From: Chloroflexota bacterium
GTDB taxonomy: Bacteria > Chloroflexota > Anaerolineae > Promineifilales > Promineifilaceae
Assembly (NCBI GenBank): GCA_018004935.1
Contig: JAGNBF010000044.1
Coordinates: 9,051 to 59,614, forward strand
Reading direction: 5' to 3'
DNA: 50,564 nt
A model generated the notes under the pieces. That model was given only the letters and a program-made list of their open reading frames with translations. It had not been told where the DNA came from and searched no databases. The translations under genes and the position numbers were made by a program. Of this stretch, positions 1-9,175 are shown in pieces (position 1 is the first letter of the stretch; every line of letters starts with the position of its first letter).

Positions 1-1136
<1,136 letters not shown>

Positions 1137-1169
1137 GGAAAAAAGATTGGGTCTTGGGGATTTCGCGGG

Positions 1170-1225
1170 GTGCGGGCAATCCTTGTGGTGGCCCCATACG
1201 GGGCAGGCACAAGGCCAACCCGTAC
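1170..1225. repeat. Imperfect hairpin repeat (copy 1)
   Basis: The segment folds on itself: TGCGGGCAATCCTTGTGG pairs imperfectly with the complement of the GGCACAAGG...CCCGTAC side around a GCCCC/GGGGC tip. A close relative in the opposite orientation forms the centre of the mobile element at 17872-18043. It lies in the 335-base gap after gmd, which otherwise holds only the two repeats that follow. Confidence 0.7.
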
Positions 1226-1284
1226 ATCTGGTGTCAACTCCCTGAATTGCCAGAAACGCAAAAGATTTTTGTAGTGAAAGCATC

Positions 1285-1315
1285 AGACCTGACAGGTGTC
1301 GAAAACTTGTCAGGT
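1285..1315. repeat. Palindromic element, core A (copy 2)
   Basis: Arms ACCTGACA and TGTCAGGT surround a short centre. The shoulders seen in longer copies are poorly preserved, so this is probably a decayed copy. Confidence 0.7.
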
Positions 1316-1373
1316 CGCCCAAAAAACATGGGCATCTGTATGGATTTTGCCCTTCCCGGCGCTTTTGCGCCTA

Positions 1374-1464
1374 AGGAATGAGAATTAAATAACCTGCTTG
1401 CTAAGAGTGGCCCGGTGAGGAGACCGGCCACAGCAGTTTCGTAGGTTATTTTATTCTCGTTCCT
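1374..1464. repeat. Palindromic element, core B with long terminal inverted repeats
   Basis: A 91-base element bounded by 22-base inverted ends (AGGAATGAG... against AGGAACGAG..., three mismatches), enclosing the core-B hairpin GTGGCccGGTGAGGAGACCGGCCAC near 1408-1430. Its end sequence recurs once more, in reverse orientation, at 40335-40402. It sits directly after the stop codon of the minus-strand transpeptidase gene and could also act as a transcription end. Confidence 0.78.
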
Positions 1465-1471
1465 AAACTGT

Positions 1472-3127
1472 TTAAGGCTGGATTTCGACAACAGTTCCCT
1501 CTTCTGCCCAACTGTAGAGCGCGGCCGCGTTGTCATTGCTCACTAAAACACAACCATACGTTACCGGGTGGCCCAGGCTATTCGTCCACAACAACTGAGA
1601 ACTGCCCCGGGTGGGAAAGCCATGAAAGCCATTCATAAAATCTGAGGTCGGCACAGGGCGATAAATACCCATGAAATAGGGCATCCACAAATCCCAGTTT
1701 CCGGCGTAGGCATTGTCTACATGTGTTTGTATCTGGTAAACCCCTGATGATGTTGGACTTTCGGCAATGCCAGTGCTGACTGCCCATTCCCACTTCAAGA
1801 TACCATCTTCATAAGCCCACATTTTCTGCTCACTGATGCTGATGATAATCCGTTTGTTTTCGATCACCGGTAAAGGGAGGAAAACATCCGCTGATGGCAC
1901 CATGATACTTTGGCCGGGATAAAGCCCACTAAGACCAGGGTTGGCCTGTTCTAACCAGGGATAAGGGAGACCATACGCCTCGGCAATGCTGGAAAGGGTT
2001 TCACCTGATTGCACCACATGCTCCCGTTCCGGGTGGTAGATACGAATGGTGGTTTCCCATTGTCCATTGTCATAAGCGGCTAATAGAGTCGCGGCCGCGT
2101 CGCTGGCTTTAAGATATTGTGTTGCCGCTAAATTCCCCTCTTGTAGCAGAAAATAATCCTGTACTGCATTGCTGGCTAGCGAGAAAACAAAACCGGTGGG
2201 GGTATCGGAGACGCGCCGGGCCATAACCCATTGGTTCCAGATAGCCGGGGGAATACGCCAGGTGAGATGCTCATCCAAAATAGCATCGTAAGCCGAAACC
2301 GTCAGCGTCTGACTGAGATGTTGATTGGCGGCCGCGACCTGAGCCTGCGCTCCGGCCATATCTGGTTCTTCCGGGAGCATGGGTAGGGTGATAGTCTGCC
2401 CCGCCAGGGTAGCAGGCGATTGTTGCCCTAACCAAACCAGCGCCGCGTTCACATCCAATTTGCTTCCCGGTTGTCCCGGCGTCATTTGCACCTGCCCGGA
2501 AGCGTATATGAGATCCGGGGGAATGGGTGGCTGATAAGCTTCTGAGGCCAGTGCGATTAGGGTAGCATAGGCGATTGTTTCCCTGAACTGCCAGCGTGGC
2601 GACACTTCCAGACCCAGTAAAAAGGCGAGAGGTAATTCTCGCCATTCGCTCCGGATGCGGCCGCGTTGGTACGCCTCGGCCGCTATGGCTGGGGTATCCA
2701 GGGCATAACCCAATTCCGCTAAAGAGATTGGGCGCAAAGTCTGACCCGCCAGCACCTGAATGTTGGCCGTCTGGACCACCTGCGTGAGGGCGACTTCCGC
2801 TTCTGCCTGGGTAAGCCCTCCCAGGTTAACGCCCACCGCCGAGACGGCGGGGAAGATGGTCTGGCTTTGGTCAAACAGGGCATAGGTGCTGACCACTGCT
2901 CCCCCCAGGGCCAAGAAGGCGACCAGAAACATGACCACTATAAAACGTCGCCAGAACCGGTCGGGCGTAACCTGAGCGGCTGGGGCAGAGGCCATATCCG
3001 GAGACCAGTATTGGGTGGGTTGTTCATTAACAGGCGTGGCGGCTTGCGGCCGCGATTCCCATACTCGCACAATGGGTGGAGGAACAGGTTGAGGAGATGA
3101 AGGGTTGCCCGAATTGTTGTAACGCAT
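1472..3127 (-). CDS. L,D-transpeptidase (YkuD) with PG-binding-like and LysM domains
   Basis: Probable cell-wall cross-linking enzyme of 551 residues anchored by one membrane helix. Order of parts: Pro-rich cytoplasmic tail (about 1-60), membrane helix (62-84), VanW/YoaR-type repeats starting with GVNLGGLTQAEAEVAL, a LysM module near 375-420 (HVVQSGETLSSIAEAYGLP), and a C-terminal YkuD domain. The catalytic Cys is kept, but the usual SHGC is TYGC (GHPVTYGCVLVSN), so the motif His is a Tyr. The upstream histidine of HGFPTRG is present. ATG at 3127 is preferred; an in-frame TTG lies at 3145. Neither has a convincing ribosome site. The gene carries five GCGGCCGC sites, read as Ala-Ala-Ala or in other frames. 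Family assignment is firm, activity less so because of the Tyr. Confidence 0.85.
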   Translation of the reverse strand: MRYNNSGNPSSPQPVPPPIVRVWESRPQAATPVNEQPTQYWSPDMASAPAAQVTPDRFWRRFIVVMFLVAFLALGGAVVSTYALFDQSQTIFPAVSAVGVNLGGLTQAEAEVALTQVVQTANIQVLAGQTLRPISLAELGYALDTPAIAAEAYQRGRIRSEWRELPLAFLLGLEVSPRWQFRETIAYATLIALASEAYQPPIPPDLIYASGQVQMTPGQPGSKLDVNAALVWLGQQSPATLAGQTITLPMLPEEPDMAGAQAQVAAANQHLSQTLTVSAYDAILDEHLTWRIPPAIWNQWVMARRVSDTPTGFVFSLASNAVQDYFLLQEGNLAATQYLKASDAAATLLAAYDNGQWETTIRIYHPEREHVVQSGETLSSIAEAYGLPYPWLEQANPGLSGLYPGQSIMVPSADVFLPLPVIENKRIIISISEQKMWAYEDGILKWEWAVSTGIAESPTSSGVYQIQTHVDNAYAGNWDLWMPYFMGIYRPVPTSDFMNGFHGFPTRGSSQLLWTNSLGHPVTYGCVLVSNDNAAALYSWAEEGTVVEIQP

Positions 3128-3490
3128 AATGATGTTAGAGTGCAAGCCAACGAGAACGGTGTTGGTGGCACAGACAATAAATCAAAATTTACACAATTGC
3201 TTGAGCCGCTCTCCTGACCGTGCTCGTTAGACTTCGGTGGGGACACCGGCCACAGCGCGTAAGCCCTAATCTTAAGGCTATAGTTACAGCATCAGCAGAA
3301 TAACTGGATCGTTCTTATTTGTCTGTCGTAAAAACCACAACCGGCATAACAGCTAAATTTCCCGGGCGCAGGTAAAAAGGGGGTGATATTGGGGGACCTG
3401 CGCCCAGCCGCATCTTTCACCAGGGGCACAGTTTAGCCCTTTCGCTGGTTTCTTTATCCTGAAATGTGGAGAAGATAGGGGCATGACCCT
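3128..3490. other. Intergenic region with decayed repeats
   Basis: No gene is seen. A remnant of the core-B repeat (GGTGGGGACACCGGCCACAG) lies at 3236-3256. A separate inverted repeat, GGGCGCAGGT / ACCTGCGCCC, lies at 3364-3373 and 3396-3405 with a 22-base centre. The promoter of the transpeptidase gene should be within the first 100 bases but no clear boxes were found. Confidence 0.6.
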
Positions 3491-3525
3491 AAAAACGAAC
3501 ACCCCCTGCTGGTCAGGGGGTGTTC
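3491..3525 (-). terminator. Rho-independent terminator of ftsZ
   Basis: A perfect 12-base stem (GAACACCCCCTG / CAGGGGGTGTTC) with a 5-base loop is followed, in minus-strand reading, by C and then five T (3495-3491). It lies about 65 bases past the ftsZ stop. Confidence 0.88.
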
Positions 3526-3589
3526 TTGCAGAGAGGATGGAATTGTTGAGCAACCAAAGTCACTCAGGCAGAGAAAACAAGGGAAGGGG

Positions 3590-4741
3590 TTATCGTCGTC
3601 GTAAAAAGGCCGGGATGTCCAGGTTTTGCGGTGAGAATTTAGGTGACACCGGTTCCTGGCGTGCCGGGGGAGTCGGCGGAGTTACATCAGCCATCTGGCG
3701 GGTAGGTGGGGGTGGTGTGCTGGGGGTTTGCGGCCGCGTATATTCCTGTGGCCGGTTATTATACTGTTGCAACACCTGTCGCCGTGATTGATTCCGTTCA
3801 AACCCTGTGGCGATGACCGTAATCCGCATCTCATCACCCATACTGTCATCAACAACGGCCCCAAAAATGAGGTTAGCATCAGGATGGGCCGTTTCCCGAA
3901 TGATCGCGGCCGCCTGGTTCACCTCAAAGAGGCTCATATTCGAGCCACCCGTTACGTTAAACAAAATACCGCGTGCACCATCAATGGTCACATCTAACAG
4001 ACGGGAGCTAATTGCTTGTTCGGCCGCCAGCCGTGCCCGGTCATCCCCGGAAGCCTGGCCTACAGCCATCAGCGCGGCCCCACCTTCAGACATAATTGAG
4101 CGCACATCCGCAAAGTCCAGGTTTATTAGCCCTGGAACCGTAATTAACTCACTGATACCTTGAATGCCCTGACGTAACACATCATCGGCCATACGGAAGG
4201 AATCAGTCAGACTCATCCGTTTGTCCGTCAACTCTAGCAGGCGGTCATTAGGAATAATGATCAGGGTATCCACATGCTCTTTGAGCCGTTCAATGCCGAG
4301 TTCGGCCGCCTGAGAACGTTTTGATCCTTCAAATAAGAAGGGCCGAGTCACCACACCAATGGTGAGGGATCCCTGTTCACGAGCTACTTTGGCTACGACT
4401 GGAGCCGCGCCTGTGCCTGTGCCACCACCCATACCCGCAGTGATGAACACCATGTCTGCGCCTTTTAACACCTCATACAACTCTTCCACAGACTCGTTAG
4501 CGGCTTTTTCCCCTTTTTCCGGATTGCCCCCAGACCCCAGTCCACGAGTGGACTTATCCCCAATACGCACCCGAGTGGGGGCGTTAGAGAGGAGTAAAGC
4601 CTGGTTGTCGGTATTGATGGCGACAAATTCGACGCTGTTGATGCCAGCTTCGATCATACGATTGACCGCATTACTGCCACCACCGCCAACACCAACAACT
4701 TTGATATGGGCAAAGTTTTCAAATTCGGGAATGCGTTGCAT
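3590..4741 (-). CDS. ftsZ: Cell division protein FtsZ
   Basis: Tubulin-like GTPase that forms the cytokinetic ring. The 383-residue protein has the nucleotide loop [13 protein letters not shown] near residue 17, the tubulin signature GGGTGTG at 105-111, the T7 loop NLDFADVRS near 208, a variable Pro/Gln-rich linker (about 325-368) and the conserved tail ending DIPAFLRRR, which normally binds FtsA/ZipA/SepF-type partners. The gene stands outside a dcw cluster. A small HTH gene lies 33 bases upstream on the same strand and probably shares the transcript. A strong terminator follows. GCGGCCGC occurs twice, once in the linker (read Arg-Pro-Gln) and once in the GTPase domain (Ala-Ala-Ala). The ATG at 4741 gives the standard [20 protein letters not shown] start; the ribosome site is weak. 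Confidence 0.97.
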   Translation of the reverse strand: MQRIPEFENFAHIKVVGVGGGGSNAVNRMIEAGINSVEFVAINTDNQALLLSNAPTRVRIGDKSTRGLGSGGNPEKGEKAANESVEELYEVLKGADMVFITAGMGGGTGTGAAPVVAKVAREQGSLTIGVVTRPFLFEGSKRSQAAELGIERLKEHVDTLIIIPNDRLLELTDKRMSLTDSFRMADDVLRQGIQGISELITVPGLINLDFADVRSIMSEGGAALMAVGQASGDDRARLAAEQAISSRLLDVTIDGARGILFNVTGGSNMSLFEVNQAAAIIRETAHPDANLIFGAVVDDSMGDEMRITVIATGFERNQSRRQVLQQYNNRPQEYTRPQTPSTPPPPTRQMADVTPPTPPARQEPVSPKFSPQNLDIPAFLRRR

Positions 4742-4774
4742 AAGGCTAATCTCTCATTTCGATAGGGTTCTGGT

Positions 4775-4987
4775 TCACAATAAGGTGGCTTTGTTGCCAG
4801 GGCGGGGGTCATAAGCACTGGCAAACTGCTCCAGGAAGACCCTATCCACCAGCCATTTGTTGCCAAACTTAATGGCTGGTAATTTGCCCCGCCGAATTAG
4901 CCGACGGACTGACTCCGGATGGATGTGGAGTCGGTCGCCTACTTCATCAACGTCGGCGTAGTTGTCTATTAACTGTTCCTTGCTCAT
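4775..4987 (-). CDS. Excisionase/BldC-type small HTH DNA-binding protein
   Basis: A 70-residue protein with the helix-turn-helix of the excisionase/MerR-like (BldC) group: a first helix DEVGDRLHIHPESVRRLIRRGKLP, then the wing AIKFGNKWLVDRVFLEQF. Such proteins bind direct or inverted repeats and often act as developmental or division regulators. The start at 4987 is taken because the domain begins there; the open frame continues to 5068 without similarity. It lies immediately before ftsZ, with 33 bases between, so the two are probably one operon. Just upstream (5013-5043) are clustered ATTGTTG boxes, a plausible autoregulatory site. The function in division is an inference from context. It carries no GCGGCCGC. 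Confidence 0.8.
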   Translation of the reverse strand: MSKEQLIDNYADVDEVGDRLHIHPESVRRLIRRGKLPAIKFGNKWLVDRVFLEQFASAYDPRPGNKATLL

Positions 4988-5012
4988 GTTCAGGATGAAA
5001 GTGCGGGATAGT

Positions 5013-5043
5013 ACAACAATTTGATTGTTGCAACAATACAACA
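5013..5043. promoter_or_regulatory. Clustered ATTGTTG/CAACAAT boxes, candidate operator
   Basis: The boxes CAACAAT (5014-5020), ATTGTTG (5024-5030) and CAACAAT (5031-5037) make two overlapping inverted repeats. The central ATTGTTGCAACAAT is a perfect 14-base palindrome, followed by ACAACA. The cluster sits 26 bases before the chosen start of the HTH gene, within the expected promoter zone of the HTH-ftsZ operon. Confidence 0.6.
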
Positions 5044-5153
5044 AAACTGAGGTTCTGTCAAGAGACAATGTGGGATAAATTTGGGAAATGGAGGGAAAGG
5101 GAAAGGATATAGAGGCCCAAATGATTACTTACAGGAAGCGAGAAAGGGCAGTT

Positions 5154-6389
5154 TCAATCCAATAAAAGACCACAGATAGAGACGAGCGAATTATCTTGAT
5201 CATCAGCGGGACAATGAGCGTAAGCAATTTCCTGACCCTGGTGATTTTCCAAAAAGCGGAGCATGAGGTAGATAGAGGAGAAACCACAAATACGATTTTG
5301 ATCTCGCACCTGGGCGATTTCCTGGTAAAAAATATCAGCCTGACCGGCGCGTGTGGCGGCCATAAGCCGCTGATCGCTCTCTCGGATGGCTTGACGGCGA
5401 GGTTTGTCCATGGGGAAGGGGTCGCCAAAGTTAGGACCAACATGAGCCAGGTCTACGGAGGCGATAGCCAGCACTCGTTTTCCTTGTGTTGCCTCTTTGA
5501 GAACGTTTATGAGGCTATTCATTTGAGGATCCTGGGAGGGATGGGAGCCATGGGTGACAAAATGGTGGAAGGAGCCGCAGAGGATGGGAATCATGGGCCG
5601 GGGTTCCAGGCCCAATTGGCGATAGGTGTGATGAAGCCACACTGCCGAAAGCTCGATGGCGTGTTCTTGCCGGTGGTTCAGTTCCAGGGCGAAGGCGTGT
5701 TCAGGGCCTATCGCGGCCGCGATTCGTTGCACCATCTCTTTATCTGTCGGTAAAACCCCGTAGGGTGTTGCATACGCCTTTTCCGTAAGGGTAATGGTGC
5801 CTAAACCGCCATTGTGATCCGTCCCAAACATCAAAACAATGTCTGCTTCAGCCACAGCGGGTTGTGCCCGCCGCCAGACTTTAGCGTAAACCGGCCCTCC
5901 TCGTTGATAATCAATATGTGGTGAGATAATGCCTCGTCCTGACCATGAGCGCCAGCCATTGAGATTATCTGAGGCCCCATATTCAGCAAAAAGAAAATCT
6001 AGCTCTTCCGGGTCGGCGGGGTAACTCAGACCGGCCAATGCTGGGGGACGATGGGGTTGGGCACGATATTGGCTTAAGGCTTGCTTTCGTGCTGTCCAAA
6101 ACCGCTCATTTTCTAGGAGGCATGCCTCATCCAATTGCGCTAAAGCATCTTCAAGGTGGTGTAAGGGAACGGGAAAACCGGCATCAGTGCTGAGAGCGGT
6201 TTGAATCTCGGTCAGGGTAGAGGTGCCATCACAGTAAACAAGCATTTGCGCCAGAAGAGGGGGAAAGATAAGCTGGTATTCGCTTAGTTGTTGCGGATCA
6301 CGTAGAAGCCACATCTGTTGCCCTTTGTGCCAAACGGGCTGAAAATCAAGGGGGCGAATACGCGGTTTGTGATTGTTTTTGCTGAGCAT
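5154..6389 (-). CDS. amrB: Memo family protein (AmmeMemoRadiSam system protein B) with N-terminal extension
   Basis: The 411-residue protein has an N-terminal region (about 10-110) resembling the small PqqD-like winged-helix fold (DGTSTLTEIQTAL) and a C-terminal Memo domain, PF01875-like. Memo hallmarks are visible: GIISPHIDYQRGGPVYA, MFGTDHNGG, ELNHRQEHAIELSAVWL, CGSFHHF and SVDLAHVGPNFGD. The His/Asp residues lie where the family's metal or dioxygenase-like pocket is formed. Memo proteins usually occur with an AMMECR1 protein and a radical SAM protein; neither is nearby, so the exact role is unknown. The neighbour upstream (M1 peptidase) is divergent. One GCGGCCGC is present, read as Ala-Ala-Ala in IAAAIG. 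Confidence 0.85.
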   Translation of the reverse strand: MLSKNNHKPRIRPLDFQPVWHKGQQMWLLRDPQQLSEYQLIFPPLLAQMLVYCDGTSTLTEIQTALSTDAGFPVPLHHLEDALAQLDEACLLENERFWTARKQALSQYRAQPHRPPALAGLSYPADPEELDFLFAEYGASDNLNGWRSWSGRGIISPHIDYQRGGPVYAKVWRRAQPAVAEADIVLMFGTDHNGGLGTITLTEKAYATPYGVLPTDKEMVQRIAAAIGPEHAFALELNHRQEHAIELSAVWLHHTYRQLGLEPRPMIPILCGSFHHFVTHGSHPSQDPQMNSLINVLKEATQGKRVLAIASVDLAHVGPNFGDPFPMDKPRRQAIRESDQRLMAATRAGQADIFYQEIAQVRDQNRICGFSSIYLMLRFLENHQGQEIAYAHCPADDQDNSLVSICGLLLD

Positions 6390-6411
6390 ATAACCTCATT
6401 TGCTAACAATG

Positions 6412-6440
6412 CACAGATGACGCAGATTTTCACATCTGTG
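6412..6440. promoter_or_regulatory. Inverted repeat in a divergent promoter region
   Basis: CACAGATG and CATCTGTG (6412-6419 and 6433-6440) are perfect 8-base arms 13 bases apart, in the 147-base gap between the divergent Memo and M1 peptidase genes. A T-rich stretch follows on the plus strand. It may be an operator or a leader hairpin; the sequence alone does not decide. Confidence 0.45.
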
Positions 6441-6536
6441 TTTCTTCTTTTGGTTCTGGCTTGTCCCGGTTAGGGCCTCACACTTTATTAGTATTACGGG
6501 AAGAAAAATAAAATGCAAGCACGGTGGAGGCAAACA

Positions 6537-8042
6537 ATGAAATGGTGCTTACGCTGGGGAGTGCTCGGTCTGGTCTGTTTGTGGTGGGGGGTGGCCTGCG
6601 GCCGCGATCCTGATACCCTCATTGTCCCTTCTTCTATTGCCCGGGCAACGGTTCCGCCCACGCCTACTTTGCATGCCAATCTGGCTAATGGTGAGGCCAC
6701 CGCCCAAATTTTGCCGACATTACCCCCAATTGTAGGAAACGCGGCCGCGGGTGAACCCACCATTGGAGATAATTACATTCCCGAACTTGGCAATACCGGG
6801 TATCTGGCTCAGCATTACACCATTCGCCTGACCCTTGACCCAGCCAACCCCGAAATCCAGGGGTCTACTACCATTCAGGCCATTAGCACAGTAGATAATC
6901 TGGGCGAAATGTCTCTGGATTTTGTCGGTTTTCAGGTGACCGCTGTGGGTGTAGATGGAACCGCCGCCGCCTTCAGCCGCCTGGGGAGCAAATTGATTAT
7001 TCGTCTGCCCTTTACGATGGCAATCAATAAAACCTTTACCATTACGGTTGCTTACAGTGGTACACCGGTGAATCGCCCGTCACCCTATCTGGGAGACAAA
7101 GTTACACGTATCGGACTTAATTTTATTAACCCGACTCATTTGTGGGCAATTTCCCAACCTGATGGAGCTCGCTACTGGTTCCCGGCTAATGATCACCCAC
7201 GGGATAAGGCCACTTTTCGTTTTGAACTCACAGTCCCGATGGGCTTAACCGGGGTAGCGAATGGTAACCTGGTAGAAACAAAGTCGGCCATAATGGGTAA
7301 CGGCGCGGCCGCGAATACCTTTTTTTGGGAGCACAATTACCCCATGGCCACTTACCTGGCTGTCATTGCGGTGGGGAATTACATTCGCCTGGATAGCCGT
7401 TCGCCCAATGGTATTCCCTTGCGTCATTACGTATTCCCCGAAAAACAAGCCGATTTTATGGCTAAAGTAGACCCGATTGTCGGGCCAGCATTAGATTGGA
7501 TGGTCAATTATTTTGGCCCTTACCCATTCGATACCTTTGGTTACGTCATGGCTGATATACCACGGATGTCCATGGAAACCCAGACGATGGCCTTACTTTC
7601 CACAAACACCCTGAATGAAGCCACCGTCGTTCATGAACTGGCGCATATGTGGTTTGGTAATTGGGTCAGCCTGGAATCTTGGGCCGATATCTGGCGCAAT
7701 GAAGGGTTTGCCACCTATATTTCGCTTATGTGGCTCACCCGTAATAACCCGGAACAATTAGAAATTTCGGTCACCAATTGGCGTGTCCCTACCAGCCCTG
7801 TTGAGCCACGACTGGCCCCCCCCTTGCCTGCCGATTTTTTGGGGTATAACAGTTACTACGCGGCCGCGGTCTTCGTCCACGATCTACGAACCACTATGGG
7901 TGATGAAGCCTTCTTTGCTGGGCTAAAACAGTATTTTGCTGAATATGGGGGTGGTACCGCTAGCCAAGAAGAGTTCCAACGTGTTATGGAACAGTCCGCC
8001 GGTCGCTCTCTGGAAGAACTATTTTATCTTTGGTTACCGTGA
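6537..8042 (+). CDS. M1-family zinc metallopeptidase, lipoprotein
   Basis: Probable surface-attached aminopeptidase-like enzyme of 501 residues. It starts with a lipoprotein signal (MKWCLRWGVLGLVCLWWGVACG, acylated Cys near residue 22). The zinc site is complete: HELAH at 366-370 and the third ligand Glu389 in NEGFATY, matching HExxH-x18-E. The exopeptidase GAMEN loop is replaced by MSMET, so binding of a free N-terminus is not assured. The C-terminal catalytic helical domain is present but the long terminal domain of 850-residue members is absent. ATG 6537 is chosen because GGAGG lies six bases upstream; an earlier in-frame ATG at 6513 lacks one. GCGGCCGC occurs four times (Gly-Arg in the lipobox, otherwise Ala-Ala-Ala). 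Confidence 0.9.
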   Translation: MKWCLRWGVLGLVCLWWGVACGRDPDTLIVPSSIARATVPPTPTLHANLANGEATAQILPTLPPIVGNAAAGEPTIGDNYIPELGNTGYLAQHYTIRLTLDPANPEIQGSTTIQAISTVDNLGEMSLDFVGFQVTAVGVDGTAAAFSRLGSKLIIRLPFTMAINKTFTITVAYSGTPVNRPSPYLGDKVTRIGLNFINPTHLWAISQPDGARYWFPANDHPRDKATFRFELTVPMGLTGVANGNLVETKSAIMGNGAAANTFFWEHNYPMATYLAVIAVGNYIRLDSRSPNGIPLRHYVFPEKQADFMAKVDPIVGPALDWMVNYFGPYPFDTFGYVMADIPRMSMETQTMALLSTNTLNEATVVHELAHMWFGNWVSLESWADIWRNEGFATYISLMWLTRNNPEQLEISVTNWRVPTSPVEPRLAPPLPADFLGYNSYYAAAVFVHDLRTTMGDEAFFAGLKQYFAEYGGGTASQEEFQRVMEQSAGRSLEELFYLWLP

Positions 8043-8079
8043 TAACGCTTCCTGGAAAACCACCAGGCGATTTACCAAA

Positions 8080-8337
8080 GGGTGTGTTTCAAATGAGTTG
8101 AATAACTAATTGTTGAACTGTTCATGAAGCGGTAGACGCTCTAGGGCGATTGCCTATGTGGCGTTCCCCCACCCCCAACCCCGCCCCCAGGGGTGGGGAG
8201 TTTTTTTAAGGCGGGCAAAATCGGAGGTGAAACCCCCAATTTTGCCCGCCGAGTGGATTCCCCTGGTTAATCATTCAACAATTCACGAATTCACCGATTA
8301 ATTATTTTCTTCCTCTCAACCGAAATGAAACACACCC
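8080..8337. mobile_element. MITE-like element I, copy 1 (258 bp, 9-bp target duplication)
   Basis: Ends are GGGTGTGTTTCA and its perfect complement TGAAACACACCC, with partial pairing continuing to GTTGA. Immediately outside lies the direct repeat TTTACCAAA (8071-8079 and 8338-8346), a clean 9-base target-site duplication. The centre holds GC-rich hairpins: CCCCGCCCCC/GGGGTGGGG near 8175-8199 and GGCGGGCAAAAT / ATTTTGCCCGCC at 8210-8221 and 8239-8250. There is no coding capacity. The second copy is at 17872. With no transposase in view it must be mobilised by an enzyme encoded elsewhere. Confidence 0.88.
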
Positions 8338-8346
8338 TTTACCAAA

Positions 8347-8615
8347 TCACCCTACATTTTCGCCCGTGACTGAACGCTTACACGACAAGATAACCATATC
8401 CTCAAAAACAGCCATAAAAATAAAATTCCTATTCTTCAATGAAACATAGAAACTTTTGGTTGTATTTCCCCGCATGACATGACTTTGGTTTGACGCTTTA
8501 TGTTGACTTATTAGATAATTATCGTTAAGATGATAGCGATTGCGTCAAGAATATGTCAACTCCTATGGGTTGTAAGGCATAGGACAGGGCAGTTGTCAGC
8601 AATAAAAAATGCTTG
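8347..8615. other. Intergenic region with element-II end and promoter candidates
   Basis: A solitary end of element family II (GTGACTGAACGCTTAC) lies at 8366-8381. Possible promoters for the following gene are TTGACG (8490-8495) with TAGATA (8512-8517), or TTGACT (8503-8508) with TAAGAT (8526-8531). A palindrome GATAATTATC at 8514-8523 overlaps them and could be a repressor site. No gene is seen. Confidence 0.5.
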
Positions 8616-9047
8616 ATGCCCAAGATGATTATGACCCAAAAACTGTTTCGTCAACGCCCCCTACTCACACTCCCCCAAATTTTGGTATTACTAGCGGTAC
8701 TGGCTGGTCTCATCATCGCCTTAGACCTGAATCGGCGGGCACAGGCAGGACGTGTGGTGGGATCAGGGGAAGAAGCATTACAGCAAGAACTCACTGCCGA
8801 GATGACCCGCCAGGTAGAATTACAAGCCACCCTCAGTTACGTGCAAAGTGATGCCTATATAGCCGCCTATGCCCGTGGTGAAGGGGGGTATGTACAGAAC
8901 GGTGAAAAACGGGTGGTCATTATGCCTGTGGCCGCTGTGCCCGACCCCACGCCCATGCCCACACCAACTCCAGATCCCGCCCTCCAGGCTCAACCCTGGC
9001 AAGCTTGGTGGCAACTCCTGACTGATGCACCCTTGCCCCAGCGATAG
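8616..9047 (+). CDS. Septum formation initiator (DivIC/FtsB-like) protein
   Basis: A 143-residue bitopic membrane protein: short cytoplasmic start, one hydrophobic helix (about LPQILVLLAVLAGLIIALDL), then a coiled coil (EEALQQELTAEMTRQVELQATLS) and the block YVQSDAYIAAYARGEGGYVQ. That block matches the end of the DivIC/FtsB domain, where a YVxSDxYIExxAREExG pattern is usual. A Pro/Thr-rich tail follows. FtsB/DivIC proteins hold together the FtsQ/FtsL division complex. The ATG at 8616 is one of three close in-frame starts (8616, 8625, 8631), and ribosome-site evidence is weak. The CpaB-like pair follows after 128 bases with its own promoter candidate. Confidence 0.75.
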   Translation: MPKMIMTQKLFRQRPLLTLPQILVLLAVLAGLIIALDLNRRAQAGRVVGSGEEALQQELTAEMTRQVELQATLSYVQSDAYIAAYARGEGGYVQNGEKRVVIMPVAAVPDPTPMPTPTPDPALQAQPWQAWWQLLTDAPLPQR

Positions 9048-9070
9048 AGCATGTTATCATAGGTGTTGAC

Positions 9071-9099
9071 TTGACATATTATTTATCCAGTCGTACCAT
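9071..9099 (+). promoter_or_regulatory. Candidate promoter of the CpaB-like gene pair
   Basis: TTGACA (9071-9076) and TACCAT (9094-9099) are separated by 17 bases and lie 77 bases before the first CpaB-like start. Confidence 0.45.
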
Positions 9100-9175
9100 T
9101 AGTGGCACTGTGACACCAAGAGTCACCTATCCGACTGATCGCCCAGGCAACCAGAGATAGAAAGGGAATACGTCT

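Noticed and set aside
8514-8523. GATAATTATC as a Fur box
   Set aside because: It is a short palindrome without the repeated hexamers of a Fur site and no iron gene follows; it is noted only as a possible repressor site.
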